NCBI GenBank assembly: GCA_034231615.1
Contig: CM067312.1
Span: 937,501-1,001,500 of the forward strand
From: Meghimatium bilineatum
Lineage: Eukaryota; Mollusca; Gastropoda; Stylommatophora; Philomycidae
DNA length: 64,000 bases
Direction of reading: 5' to 3'
In this document: positions 32,260-43,535 of the stretch, piece after piece
Numbering within the stretch: the first letter of the stretch is position 1
How the letters are laid out: every line of letters starts with the position of its first letter
Program-made: the position numbers and the translations under genes
Notes under the pieces: model-generated
Databases searched by the model: none
Seen by the model: the letters and a program-made list of their open reading frames with translations, nothing else
What the model was told of the DNA's origin: nothing

Positions 32260-32876
32260 GTGGGTGTGTCTGCTTTACATTGTGGGTTGGTATTCAGTTG
32301 GAGAAACAATCAGAGAAAGGTGGGTGTGTCTGCTATACATTGTGGGCTGGTATTCAGTTGGAGAGACAATCAGAGAAAGGTGGGTGTGTCTGCTTTACAT
32401 TGTGGGCTGGTATTCAGTTGGAGAAACAATCAGAGAAAGGTGGGTGTGTCTGCTATACATTGTGGGCTGGTATTCAGTTGGAGAGACAATCAGAGAAATG
32501 TGGGTGTGTCTGCTTTACATTGTGGGTTGGTATTCAGTTGGAGAGACAATCAGAGAAATGTGGGTGTGTCTGCTATACATTGTGGGCTGGTATTCAGTTG
32601 GAGAGACAATCAGAGAAAGGTGGGTGTGTCTGCTTTACATTGTGGGCTGGTATTCAGTTGGAGAAACAATCAGAGAAAGGTGGGTGTGTCTGCTATACAT
32701 TGTGGGCTGGTATTCAGTTGGAGAAACAATCAGAGAAAGGTGGGTGTGTCTGCTATACATTGTGGGCTGGTATTCAGTTGGAGAGACAATCAGAGAAATG
32801 TGGGTGTGTCTGCTTTACATTGTGGGTTGGTATTCAGTTGGAGAGACAATCAGAGAAAGGTGGGTGTTTCTGTTAT
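32207..32876 (+). repeat. 60-bp minisatellite, 11 units, made of the TM5 exon end and its splice donor
   Basis: Each unit contains tgctatacattgtgggctgg, tattcagttggagagacaat and cagagaaaggtgggtgtg. The first unit is the real exon end. Each unit is exactly 20 codons without a stop (CVC(Y/F)TLW(A/V)GIQLE(R/K)QSEKGG). Eight units keep AAAG|GTGGGT (junction base at 32259, 32319, 32379, 32439, 32619, 32679, 32739, 32859). Three have AAAT|GTGGGT (32499, 32559, 32799). Splicing from a G-type donor n would add 20 x (n-1) residues in frame. Splicing from a T-type donor would create TAA at the junction. Y- and F-type monomers alternate for most of the array, giving a 120-bp dimer. Confidence 0.95.
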
Positions 32877-32899
32877 ATAATGGGGGTTGTCATATAGCT

Positions 32900-33114
32900 G
32901 GATAGACTGTTAGATAAGGGATAATGATTCCAAGACATTAAAGACAGTTTAGGAAAAGAATGATGTGCATATAAGACAGTTAGAGACAGTCTGATAAGGG
33001 ACAATGGGTCTAAGACAGTTAGAGAAAGTCTTATAAAGAATGATGTATGTCTAAGACAGAGACAGTCAGATAAAGGATAGTGTGTGTCTAAGACAGAGAC
33101 AGTTAGATAAAGAC
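32900..33114. repeat. degenerate minisatellite, about 5 copies
   Basis: Units of about 40 bases share taagacagttagagacagtc and tgataa(g/a)gga(t/c)aatg. Confidence 0.75.
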
Positions 33115-33424
33115 AATTTTCTGCTATCCCTGAGGTGCACACGAGAGCAGAGCGTTACTCTCTGTATCAATTTTATACTCACATTTCACTCCCTGTGTAG
33201 CACAGTCCTCATAAAACAATGTCCTATCATGTCCAACAATTGCTTGCATATCTTTCTTCCTCCTATCGTATATCTGTATCTAACTCTTTCCTCCAGGTGT
33301 TTTGTGTCTTCCTCTTTCTCTTCTTCTCTGTATATTCCAGTCACTGTATATCTTACAATATTTTATATTTGTATTTTTAATGTATGTCATATCCATCCCT
33401 AGCATCGTTTCATTAATTCTCTCG

Positions 33425-33702
33425 ATTGTGCCCCATGTGGTCCTTCCATGAGTTCCTCACAGGGTGCCCCATGTGTTCCTTCCATGAGTTCCTTTCATGT
33501 GTTCCTCACAGGGTACCCCAAGATTTTCTTCCATGAGTTCCTCACTGGGTGCCCTAGGAATTCTTTCCATGAGTTCCTCACAGTGTGCCCCAAGATTTCC
33601 TTCAATGAGTTCTACACTCGGTGCCACTAGAGTTCCTTCCACGTGTTCCTCACTGGGTGCCCCAAGAGTTCTTTCCATGAGTTCCTCACTAGGTGCCCAA
33701 AG
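33425..33702. repeat. about 36-bp minisatellite, about 8 copies
   Basis: Units contain ttccatgagttcctcac and gggtgccccaagagtt. Both strands stay open because the period is near 12 codons. No protein family was recognised and the array lies inside the intron. Confidence 0.88.
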
Positions 33703-34394
33703 AGAAACTTGGAGAAAGTGTGGGTGCTATTAATCATCATTTAATCAATAAATCAGGTGCCATGCCGAGTGCCGTAGGCAAGCATGTTTCTCTACGACTC
33801 TCTGTCACGTGTGTTGTCAATAAGATCGGTTGGTGAACTTCTACGGCGCTACAATACTAGTCCATCTAGCAACCTTTCTCTTTCTCCTATCTCTTCTCCC
33901 CTTGATCTGTCCAGTGGTCATTGAGTGTTTAAGCTGTGTTTTTCTCGGCACATTCCCTAGAGATTTTGACTGTCTGTCTCTAATGTTTGATACGATATTT
34001 TTTTTTACGCCAGCATCATTGAGAACCTCTCTCTGTATTAGACGTGACGAAACATAATGTATTCTAGGGAATTACAGTAGTAGTTTCCCTCTGGCTTTCT
34101 ACCGGTTTATCTATGGTGTTCTCCACTAGCCTTTGACTAAATAGCCTGACCTACAAGGCAGCAGTGGTCTGATTTTAGAGCGGCCTTCTCTTAGATGAAT
34201 TGTCCTCCAGCAACTAATGAACTCCATCTATCCGGAATACGCAATGAAAACCATCGCCGGTCACCATATTTCGAACTATTGTGTTAAACTAACAAATTCA
34301 TTTCACAGTCATTGTCATTTCACAGTTCACAAATACAAATCGCACATAAACAAAAGTTAACGCGCTACTGTAAGTAGAACATAACAGTATCCAT

Positions 34395-34472
34395 TATGTC
34401 TTAAATGCAAGACATTCTTAAATGCAAGACATTCTTAAATTCAAGACATTCTTAAATTCAAGACATTCTATT
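34395..34472. repeat. 17-bp repeat, 4 copies, abutting the splice acceptor
   Basis: Unit cttaaatgcaagacatt, ending directly at the tctatttcatttcag tract before the last exon. The branch point probably falls in or beside it. Confidence 0.85.
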
Positions 34473-34481
34473 TCATTTCAG

Positions 34482-35113
34482 AAGCACAAACGAAATTAGC
34501 TTCAGCGGAATATGACAGCCAAAATGGGATATCTCTATACGTCAATACTAAAACAACGCCTACCGGTAGTAGTGATGATGTGGAATGGCAGACGTCTGGC
34601 TCAATATGCGGGCTAGCAAATACAACTTCCAACAACTGCAGTAAGTCGGTTGCCAGACCATTTCGTCGAATGGAGGCTCACAGAGCAATGAGACAATCAA
34701 ACACGACCAGATCTCGCGCTGCCAAGAAACGTGTCATCAAAATGTTATTTATGATTGTGGTGGAGTTCTTCGTATTCTGGTCTCCCATCTACACGGTCAG
34801 CACTTGGATGGTATTTGACGAAGCTAGTGCGCTTAAACACGTGACATCAATGACCAAGTCACTCATGCATCTTGTGTCCTACATCAGCGCCTGCTGTAAC
34901 CCCATCACCTATTGTTTTATGAACAAGAATTTCCGTCAAAGTTTTATCATGGCGTTCAGATGTATGAAGACTCGCTACGTGCAAGCACATAAATCTCAAA
35001 TGTCTTTTACTTCAGCCAGTACAATGTCTACTCGAACCCCAGCCAACCCGTCCACGGCCACCAGCTACGACAAAATTGTAGAGTCTGACGAGATCTCAGA
35101 GAATAGTTTCTGA
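34482..35113 (+). CDS. cholecystokinin/sulfakinin-type receptor, last exon (TM6, TM7, C-tail)
   Basis: After TTTCAG two bases complete a split codon, then the frame is open for 209 residues to TGA. It encodes the third intracellular loop, ending in the basic stretch RSRAAKKRVIK. TM6 follows (MLFMIVVEFFVFWSPIYTVS; FxxFWSP in place of FxxCWxP), then TM7 (SYISACCNPITYCF with the NPxxY switch NPITY) and helix 8 (MNKNFRQSF). AKKRVI.ML and NPI.YCFMNK.FR are strong CCK-receptor signatures. The Ser/Thr-rich tail (SFTSASTMSTRTPANPSTAT) is a likely phosphorylation region. The protein ends SDEISENSF. TM6 has Phe where CCK receptors usually have Cys; otherwise no damage is visible. The gene looks functional. 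Confidence 0.93.
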
Positions 35114-35162
35114 TCGTCAAGTTTAGAAGATCATGGTAATATTAGCTACAACATGTTTTAGT

Positions 35163-35430
35163 ACATACGTCAAGTGTCTGCGTCACGAGTACGACTCAGT
35201 CTTCAGTTAACACGCCAACAATAGCACCTACATACGTCAAGTGACTGCGTCACGAGTACGACTCAGTCTTCAGTTAACACGCCAACAATAGCACCTACAT
35301 ACGTCAAGTGACTGCGTCACGAGTACGACTCAGTCTTCAGTTAACACGCCAACAACAGCACCTACATACGTCAAGTGACTGCGTCACGAGTACGACTCAG
35401 TCTTCAGTTAACACGCCAACAACAGCACCT
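35163..35430. repeat. 67-bp minisatellite, 4 copies, 50 bases after the receptor stop codon
   Basis: Near-perfect copies contain acatacgtcaagtgactgcg, tcacgagtacgactcagtct and tcagttaacacgccaac. Each unit includes the small palindrome gtgactgcgtcac. Confidence 0.95.
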
Positions 35431-35439
35431 ACATTTTCT

Positions 35440-36412
35440 TGTGACATTATCAATTCTTTACAAAACATTGTCTGTGTTGTAAGACAGTTTCTTGTTATTA
35501 CATAACATGTCCGTGTCTTATAAGACAGTTCCATGTTATTACATAACATGTCTGTGTCTTGTAAGACAGTTCCATGTTATTACATAAAATGTCTGTGTCT
35601 TATAAGAGAGTTCCGTGTTATTAAATAACATGTATGTGTCTTGTAAGACAGTTCCGTGTTATTACATTGCATGTATATGTCTTTTAAGACAGTTCCGTGT
35701 TATTATATAACATGCCCGTTTCTTGTAAGACAGTTCCATGTTATTACATAGCATGGCTGTGTCTTGTAAGACAGTTCCGTGTTATTACATAACATGTCTG
35801 TGTCTTGTAAGACAGTTCCGTGTTATTACATAACATGTCTGTGTCTTGTAAGACAGTTCCGTGTTATTACATAACATGTCCGTGTCTTGTAAGACAGTTA
35901 TGTTTTAAGACAGTTATGTGATATTACACAACATGTATGTGTCTTGTAAGACAGTTCCGTGTTATTACATAACAATTATTGTGTCGTGTAAGGCAGTTAA
36001 GTGTTATGAACTAACATGCTTGTGTCTTGTCAGACAGTTGAGTGTTATTACATAACATGCATGTGTCTTGTAAGACAATTCAGTGTTATTACATAACATG
36101 ATTGTGTCTTATAAGACAGTTCAGTGTTAATACATAATATGAGTGTGTCTTGTACAACAATTCGGTGTCATTACATAACATGATTTTATCTTGTAATAAA
36201 TTTAGTGTCATTACATAACATGATATTGTCTTGTAAGACGGTAGAACATCATTACATAACATGATATTGTCTTGTAAGACGGTAGAACATCATTACATAA
36301 CATGATATTGTCTTGTAAGACGGTAGAACATCATTACATAACATAATATTGTCTTGTAAGACGGTAGAACATCATTACATAACATGATATTGTCTTGTAA
36401 GAGAGTCATAAC
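35440..36412. repeat. 41-bp minisatellite, about 23 copies
   Basis: Units contain tgtcttgtaagacagttccg and tgttattacataacatg. Copies become more divergent towards the 3' side (gacggtagaacatc variant, 36230-36400), indicating a gradient of homogenisation. Confidence 0.93.
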
Positions 36413-36800
36413 ATGATTTGCGTTAGTTGTGAAAGACAGTCTTACTTTATTAAGGAATTACTTACTTTACTAAAGATCGTCTGAGACATTCTAATTTCAG
36501 GATATAACATAATGTCGAATTTAGGGCAGTATTCGATGTTGCAGAATATACTTGTGTCCATGCGAAAATAATTCCCATTATGTAACAATCTGGAATCTTG
36601 TAAGATTTCAGCGGCATTATTAACCATATTTGGATCGTGTAGGTTTCCATCAACATTGTGTAACAATCTTGGATCTGAAACTATTGCACCCAGATTACAT
36701 ACCATGAATTTGTCATGTAGAATATTACATATGATTGTCGTGACAGCAGAAAGTGTCTCCTCAATATGGAATATCCTATTTCTGATAAAAACCTAACCTT
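36413..36800. other. diverged continuation and spacer
   Basis: Single-copy sequence with faint resemblance to the preceding array (tcttgtaagat, cattatgtaacaat). The - strand frame 36442-36705 is probably a relic of it. Confidence 0.4.
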
Positions 36801-36804
36801 TTTC

Positions 36805-36985
36805 TGACTAATGTATATGAACTTGATTGTTGGTCTGTAACCTCATTCTGACTAATGTCTATGAACTGGATTGTTATTCCATAACCTCATTCTGACTAAT
36901 GTCTATGAACTGGATTGTTATTCCATAACCTCATTCTGACTAATGTCTATGAACTTGATTGTTGATCCGTAATCTCATTCGGAAT
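36805..36985. repeat. 44-bp minisatellite, 4 copies
   Basis: Units contain tctgactaatgtctatgaac and ggattgttattccataacct. Confidence 0.92.
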
Positions 36986-37238
36986 CTCAGTCTAGGTACT
37001 TGATTTTTGATGACAAACATCATTGTTTCTGTGTGTGTCAGGTTTGATCTTCAGAAACTACTAGCTATCAAGTACTGGTTTCCCATATGCAATGTGTGCT
37101 TTCTTTCATACCAAGAACTCTCTACGATATTCAATGCTTCGGCGACTTCTGCACAGAAGGGTTATATCTATGCTTGCAGAAAACATGTACTCTATGTTGG
37201 TATACAGCCTCGAAACTCACGGCACTTCACATATTCTC
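36986..37238. other. spacer
   Basis: No recognised gene. Forward frames of about 115 codons start here but run into the 15-bp array. Confidence 0.35.
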
Positions 37239-37239
37239 T

Positions 37240-37548
37240 CAGAAATCTATTCTATCACAAATCTATTCTATCAGAAATCGATTCTATCAGAAATCTATTC
37301 TATCAGAAATCTATTTTATCAGAAATATATTCTATCAGAAATCGATTCTATTAGAAATCTATTCTATCAGAAATATATTCTATCAGAAATATATTCTATC
37401 ATATATTTATTCTATCAGGAGTCTATTCTATAAATATCTATTCTATGAGATATAAGCCTATATTCTATTAGATATCTATTTTATAATATATCGATTTTAC
37501 TAGATATCTATTCTATCAGATATCTATTATATCAGATATCTAGCAGTA
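37240..37548. repeat. 15-bp minisatellite, about 20 copies
   Basis: Unit aatctattctatcag with substitutions increasing to the 3' side (atatctatt). Confidence 0.92.
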
Positions 37549-37589
37549 CTGACATTAAATGACGTCACCTGTCCTTGGGATCATGAGAG

Positions 37590-38516
37590 TGGCATTATCA
37601 CAGATCTTTCATTAATCGTTCAGAGAATTGATCACAGATCTTTCATTAATGGTTCAGAGAATTGATCACAGATCTTTCATTAATCGTTCAGAGAATTGAT
37701 CACAGATCTTTCATTAATCGTTCAGAGAATTGATCACAGATCTTTCATTAATCGGTCAGAGATATGATCACAGATCTTTCATTAATCGTTCAGAGAATTG
37801 ACCACAGATCTTTCATTAATCGTTCAGAGATATGATCACAGATCTTTCATTAATCGTTCAGAGACATGATCACACATCTTTCATTAATCGTTCAGAGAAT
37901 TGATCACAGATCTTTCATTAATCGTTCAGAGAATTGATCACAGATCTTTCATTAATCGTTCAGAGAATTGATCACAGATCTTTCATTAATCGTTCAGAGA
38001 ATTGATCACAGATCTTTCATTAATCTTTCAGAGAATTGACCACAGATCTTTCATTAATCGTTCAGAGATATGATCACAGATCTTTCATTAATCGTTCAGA
38101 GATATGATCACAGATCTTTCATTAATCGTTCAGAGAATTGATCACAGATCTTTCATTAATCGTTCAGAGAATTGATCACAGATCTTTCATTAATCTTTCA
38201 AAAAATTGATCACAGATCTTTCATTAATCGGTCAGAGAATTGATCACAGATCTTTCATTAATCGTTCAGAGATATGATCACAGATCTTTCATTAATCGTT
38301 CAGAGAATTGACCACAGATCTTTCATTAATCGTTCAGAGATATGATCACAGATCTTTCATTAATCGTTCAGAGAATTGTACATATCTTTCATTAATCGTT
38401 CAGAGAATTGATCACAGATCTTTCATTAATCGTTCAGAGAATTGATCACAGATCTTTTATTAATCGTTCAGAGAATTGATCACAGATCTGTCATTAATCG
38501 TTCAGAGAATTGATAC
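37590..38516. repeat. 34-bp minisatellite, about 27 copies
   Basis: Units contain atcacagatctttcattaat and cgttcagagaattg. An attg/tatg monomer difference is scattered through the array. Confidence 0.96.
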
Positions 38517-39168
38517 AGATGATAAAGGGAAATAATAACTCAGATAATAGAGAGAAACATGACATCAGACAAAAGAGAGAATTATTAACACAGCGAATAG
38601 AAAGAAAATTAGCACAGAGAATAGAGAGAACGTTACAACACATCATAGAGAAAATTAGCACAGAGAATAGAGAGAACGTTACAGCACATCATAGAGAAAA
38701 TTATGACCACCTAGAATAGAGAGAATCATTACCACAGACAAAAGAGAGACACATTACCACCGACAATAGAGAAAAACATTGCCACGGACAAAAGTGAGAA
38801 GCATTGCCACTGAAAACAGAGAGAATATTACCACAGATAATGCACAGACACATTAGACAACATAGACATACATTACAACATACAATAAAGAGAACTGCTA
38901 CCATAGATAACACAGAGAGTCATTACCACAGAGAATAGATAGAAACATGACCACAGACAACTGAGAGAAACATGACCACAGACAACTAAGAGAAACATGA
39001 CCACATGCAATACAGATAAGTATTACCGCAAGTAATAAAGAGAAAAATTACCACAAAGAATGGAGACAAGCATTACCACAGAAAATAGAGAGAGAAATGA
39101 CCACAGAAAATAGAGAAACTTTACCACAGAGTATATAGAAACATTATCACAGAGAATACACGTAAATA
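38517..39168. repeat. degenerate about 27-bp tandem repeat
   Basis: Around 24 diverged units follow the pattern acagagaatagagagaaaca ttaccac. It is an old array. Confidence 0.8.
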
Positions 39169-39169
39169 T

Positions 39170-39380
39170 AGAGAATATTGAGGAAGAATAATGTCTAGAA
39201 CTAGCACGGAGTCAGAGACAGAGGAAGAATAATGTCTAGAACTAGCACGGAGTCAGGGACAGAGGAAGAATAATGTCTAGAACTAGCACGGAGTCAGAGA
39301 CAGAGGAAGAATAATGTCTACAACTAGCACGGAGTCAGAGACAGAGGAAGAATAATGTCTACAACAAGCACGGAGTCTGA
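39170..39380. repeat. 41-bp minisatellite, 5 copies
   Basis: Units contain gaggaagaataatgtctaga and actagcacggagtcagagaca. Confidence 0.95.
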
Positions 39381-40078
39381 GATCATGTGACTACAGTATC
39401 GAAAGTGTTCACATTATAATATAATATTTCCTTTCCGGTTAGCGTTTTCCAATGCCGTTACCATGACAACAGAATTGTCCAGCATTATCCGGCATATGAA
39501 ACAGACATTGGATATGGGTGGTGAAGTGAGAAATCGACGGGCTGCATCGGAAATTAAAGTATTGAATGGCATCTAGAACGCCGTTAGGTGGACATATAGG
39601 CATAAAAAGTCATGAAATGATTAACGATATAAGACACACTGTCTAATGGATGTGCTCTCTAGATGTTTCACTCTTTTCGTGTCCATTTAAATTTTATGTC
39701 GGGTCAACATGAACAGGGATTCTCACAGTACACGAAACCGACGCATGGCTGGACGGGAGGGGGGGGGGCATCAAGGAAACAATATGGGGCGATTCAGGGT
39801 AAGGGGAGAAAAGAGCTTTATTGACAACTGAAGACCTCAAGTTGCACACGAAATGTTGAAATTACAGGCAACCATTGTCAATACGACAAGAGCCGTAATC
39901 ATATTTATAAATTGAAATATAAATTTGGAAAACTAAATTCATTGTGTGTTATGTGGTAATAAATGCCGGCATGCACTTGATGTCATCACATGTTCAGCGT
40001 GAGATTTTTTTTTTAATGTACACCGACAGAAAAAATCCCATTCCTAACCGTAAATTAAACTCTGTACCTCACTAGTGT
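39381..40078. other. spacer without recognised gene
   Basis: Single-copy sequence with a poly-G run near 39760. No domain recognised. Confidence 0.45.
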
Positions 40079-40079
40079 A

Positions 40080-40235
40080 TTATATCTGAATTCAGTTTGA
40101 TCATTGACACACACAAAAAGGCGACACATTTCCAATTCTCTGGTCTACATCCTGCTGGAAATACAATATGATTAATGTCGTGCTATAACAGATTAACCAG
40201 CGGGAGTTTGAGAATGAACACGGACGAACAGGAAG
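40080..40235 (-). mobile_element. dispersed tandem-core element, copy C (single core unit)
   Basis: On the - strand ttcattctcaaactcccgctgg is followed by ttgtatttccagcaggatgt, agaccagagaattgga and aatgtgtcgcc. This matches the left boundary (ttcattctc), one core unit and the tail of copies A and B. It has no expanded array and so shows the element before or after amplification. Confidence 0.6.
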
Positions 40236-40302
40236 ATGAAGAAGACAAAGTATTCTCTTATTTAGCTGTGAGGAAGCAGTTCTTGACAGTCTGAGATTAC
40301 CA

Positions 40303-40472
40303 GAGTCCATCTCACTGAATAAACAAGATGACATTCAGAGTCCATCTCACTGAATAAACAAGATGACATTCAGAGTCCATCTCACTGAATAAACAAGATG
40401 ACATTCAGAGTCCATCTCACTGAATACACAAGATGACATTCAGAGTCCATCTATTCAGTAAACAAGATGGCA
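40303..40472. repeat. 35-bp minisatellite, 5 copies
   Basis: Units contain cagagtccatctcactgaat and aaacaagatgacatt. Confidence 0.95.
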
Positions 40473-40944
40473 TCCAGATGCATATATGTGTTTTGCCTCA
40501 GAGGCATTATTGTTTTTGGTGGTGGGGGGGGGGGGGGGTGGCGGTTGTGAATGCATGTTTAGTTCCTGCAATATTGCAATGAACCAGAATCAGAAGACCA
40601 TCACGCGCTGCCTGGAGCATTGCATACATCTCAGGGACAACTAATTAATCGTTCTACTAGATTTCATGATTCATTAGTTCTATCACATGTGCCTACCGCG
40701 TTCATTTTTTAAGTACTCTGCGCCAATTGTAATTTTGTAGTAGTTGGCGATGTCATCGCCCACTGCAGTTTCTTTTTTTTTTGTAGCTTTTTAAGTCACT
40801 CTACCGATTCATTTCTATTAGCGAAATGGCTGTAGTATCGAAGCTGAACTTGATTTCCACTGATAATACAATTATAACCTCAGCTGGTTTAAACCCATAC
40901 AACCATCTTAAATAAATTCCCCTTGCCCGCACATGTCGCTAGAG
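40473..40944. other. spacer with long poly-G tract
   Basis: A G-rich run (ggtggtggggggggg, about 40519-40540) lies in otherwise AT-rich single-copy sequence. No gene recognised. Confidence 0.5.
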
Positions 40945-41047
40945 GCATCGATCTGCGCGCTAGGCACAGAACGTTTCCACCTCCGCCTTTTATACATGGC
41001 CCTGATGAGTGGGGGTGGATTTCAGTGCGTATTGCGCAGATCGATGC
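40945..41047. repeat. 14-bp perfect inverted repeat, 75-base loop
   Basis: Gcatcgatctgcgc at 40945-40958 pairs with gcgcagatcgatgc at 41034-41047. The enclosed DNA is GC-rich relative to its surroundings. It could be a small foldback element or a structured RNA. No transposase or target duplication was seen. Confidence 0.55.
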
Positions 41048-41204
41048 ATCCGACATCAGTCCCTAACGTTTACGATCATCCCTTCTCCTCCGATCCCCAC
41101 TCGTGGAATTAAATCTTGACATAATTTAATCTCCACTAAAATTATCCGTCGTGTTTTTCTGCTAGCAGTTTCTGTTAGTGACATAATTTCATCGACGACA
41201 CGAA

Positions 41205-41352
41205 AACTTGGCGCACTATAACAAACTTGACATGGAAATGTGTATAATGTCAAACTTGGCGCACTATAACAAACTTGACATGGAAATGTGTATAATGTCA
41301 AACTTGGCGCACTATAACAAACTTGACATGGAACTGTGTATACTGTCAAACT
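41205..41352. repeat. 48-bp minisatellite, 3 copies
   Basis: Units contain caaacttggcgcactataac and aaacttgacatggaaatgtg. Confidence 0.95.
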
Positions 41353-42540
41353 TCGTCCACATGTCCGAGTAGTAGGTAGTCACATGATATGTGATTGTAA
41401 TAGATCCATCTGTATTGATGGCACATCTAGTATTATCCCATAGACACATAGAAGTTTGTCACAAAATGACAAGGGCACAATGTCCACTGACGAGCATCTC
41501 TTTGTCATTCATTCAACCATTTAACAGAAGACAAAATAAACAATCGAGACACAACATGCAGCGAAAATGATGATTTTTATATCAAAGGTCACAGGTTGCC
41601 AGTCTATACTCCAAGTCTCCATGGTCACCTACTGTAACATGTATAGAAATAAGACAGTATCGTTATTCGTAAAACCGTAAACTAAAAAAGCCGAGGCCCT
41701 GGCTGCAACCCAGTCAGAGGAACAAGACGAAGACTCAACGTGTAGGAATATTTATATTAACATGTCTTGAAAGTATCTTTAATTCTTTCTTTCTATTTGT
41801 GAATGTATCTTTAATTCTTTCTTTCTATTTGTGTATGTATCTTTTTTTTCGTTTATACAATTCATACCATTTGTTATTTCCCAACGGCCCCCAGAATGAA
41901 TATCGCGGGCAATAATTGTACACGGACCACAGTTTCAGAACTTTCAAGAAATATTGTGTCATTAAATATTCTTACATTAACAAGATGATAGATTGAGCAG
42001 TCAGGATATGAAATCACACAATTCGATTTATTCTAGACTACTGCTATCGATATTCTATTTTACATGGAGATGTATTCTGTTTCATGTTTACCCCATATTC
42101 AGATAATGACATGGTTCGATCAAATGTGCATTATATTTATAATTGTTACAAATATTTTAACTTTATTTTATTTCAATTATAGAATTCATCTATCTCATAT
42201 GAACACCGCCGATAGTTTACAAGCAAAATATATTAATCGCTGAAGTAGGATGTGTCGGGTCATTGGCGCATGTAGAATCGCAGCACAACGTATTTTGTCA
42301 TCATATACTACATTTCGCTGGAGATCTGAAAGTACCGTTGTCCTGTTTAAATGATATTTCTATAAAGGTAGAGTATGGTATTTTATAGTTCTATAAATAT
42401 AACACGTGATATATGATAGTTCTATAAAGAATAAATACAAGTGTACGTATAGAAAGGCAACTATTTTACTTTCACATAGGCCTACCTATAAAAAGATACT
42501 CATTTATCTTTTGACAATTATATAAACATAGAAACTCAGT
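41353..42540. other. long spacer without recognised gene
   Basis: AT-rich single-copy sequence. A short two-copy repeat of tctttaattctttctttcta lies at 41775-41830. No open frame over 60 codons starts here. Confidence 0.5.
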
Positions 42541-42544
42541 GTCT

Positions 42545-42912
42545 ATTTTAGATTTTAGATGTTGTAGGTGAGTATTGTGTTATACCTCGTATTTTAGATG
42601 TTGTAGGTGAGTATTATGTTATACCTCGTATTTTAGATGTTGTAGGTTAGTATTGTGTTATACCTCGTATTTTAGATGTTGTAGGTGAGTATTGTGTTAT
42701 ACCTCGTATTTTAGATGTTGTAGTAGAGTTTTCTGCTTGTACCTCGTGTTTTAGATATTGTAGTATAGTATTATGTTATACAACGTATTTTAGATGTTCT
42801 ACTATAGTATTATGCTATACCTGGCATTTTAGATGTTGTAGTAGAACATTGTGTTATACCTGGTATTTTAGATGTTGTAGTAGAACATTGTGTTATACCT
42901 AGTATTTTCCGG
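42545..42912. repeat. 39-bp minisatellite, about 9 copies
   Basis: Units contain cgtattttagatgttgtagg and tgagtattgtgttatacct. The 3' copies are diverged (gtagaacatt variant). Confidence 0.93.
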
Positions 42913-43012
42913 CGATTAGGATAATTTAAAACAGTGTCGCTAGGTCTCGTGATCTAAGATTCAATGAGGAAACATTTCATCCTCTAAATAAAAATGAAAG
43001 ACAGACGAATAT

Positions 43013-43535
43013 ATTCAGATAACGGTCAGGGAATTGGTGTATTGATGGAGTGACTGATAGCTCAGATAACGGTCAGGGAATGGGTGTATTGATGGAGTGA
43101 CCGATAGCTCAGATAACGGTCAGGGAATTGGTGTATTGATGGAGTGACTGATAGGTCAGATAACGGTCAGGGAATGGGTGTATTGATAGAGTGACCAATA
43201 GCTCAGATAACGGTCAGGGAATGGGTGTATTGATGGAGTGACCGATAGCTCAGATAACGGTCAGGGAATTGGTGTATTGATGGAGTGACTGATAGCTCAG
43301 ATAACGGTCAGGGAATGGGTGTATTGATAGAGTGACCAATAGCTCAGATAACGGTCAGGGAATTGGTGTATTGATGGAGTGACCGATAGCTCAGATAACG
43401 GTCAGGGAATTGGTGTATTGATAGAGTGACCGATAGCTCAGATAACGGTCAGGGAATGGGTGTATTGATAGAGTGACCAATAGCTCAGATAACGGTCAGG
43501 GAATTGGTGTATTGATAGAGTGACCGATAGCTCAC
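43013..43535. repeat. 47-bp minisatellite, 11 copies
   Basis: Units contain cagataacggtcagggaatt and gatggagtgaccgatagct. Ttgg/tggg and gacc/gact variants are shuffled between copies, suggesting gene-conversion-like exchange. Confidence 0.96.

Larger units (their letters stand above)
32877..34481 (+). other. receptor intron (remaining part)
   Basis: Runs to the acceptor TTTCATTTCAG at 34471-34481. It holds three arrays (32900-33112, 33425-33702, 34395-34472) and a single-copy stretch 33703-34394 in which no other exon was recognised. Confidence 0.75.
35114..36415 (+). other. presumed 3' UTR or downstream region of the receptor
   Basis: Starts at the stop codon. It is almost entirely two minisatellites (35163-35430, 35440-36412). 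An AATAAA occurs at about 36195 and could serve as a polyadenylation signal, but the transcript end cannot be fixed from sequence. Confidence 0.4.

Noticed and set aside
32222..32905. Additional receptor-like ORFs in the other frames of the 60-bp array
   Set aside because: Only the frame continuing the TM5 exon makes sense; the others are shadows of the same repeat.
40998..41030. Hammerhead ribozyme from cctgatgagtggggg
   Set aside because: Has CTGATGAG but no GAAA core at the proper distance.
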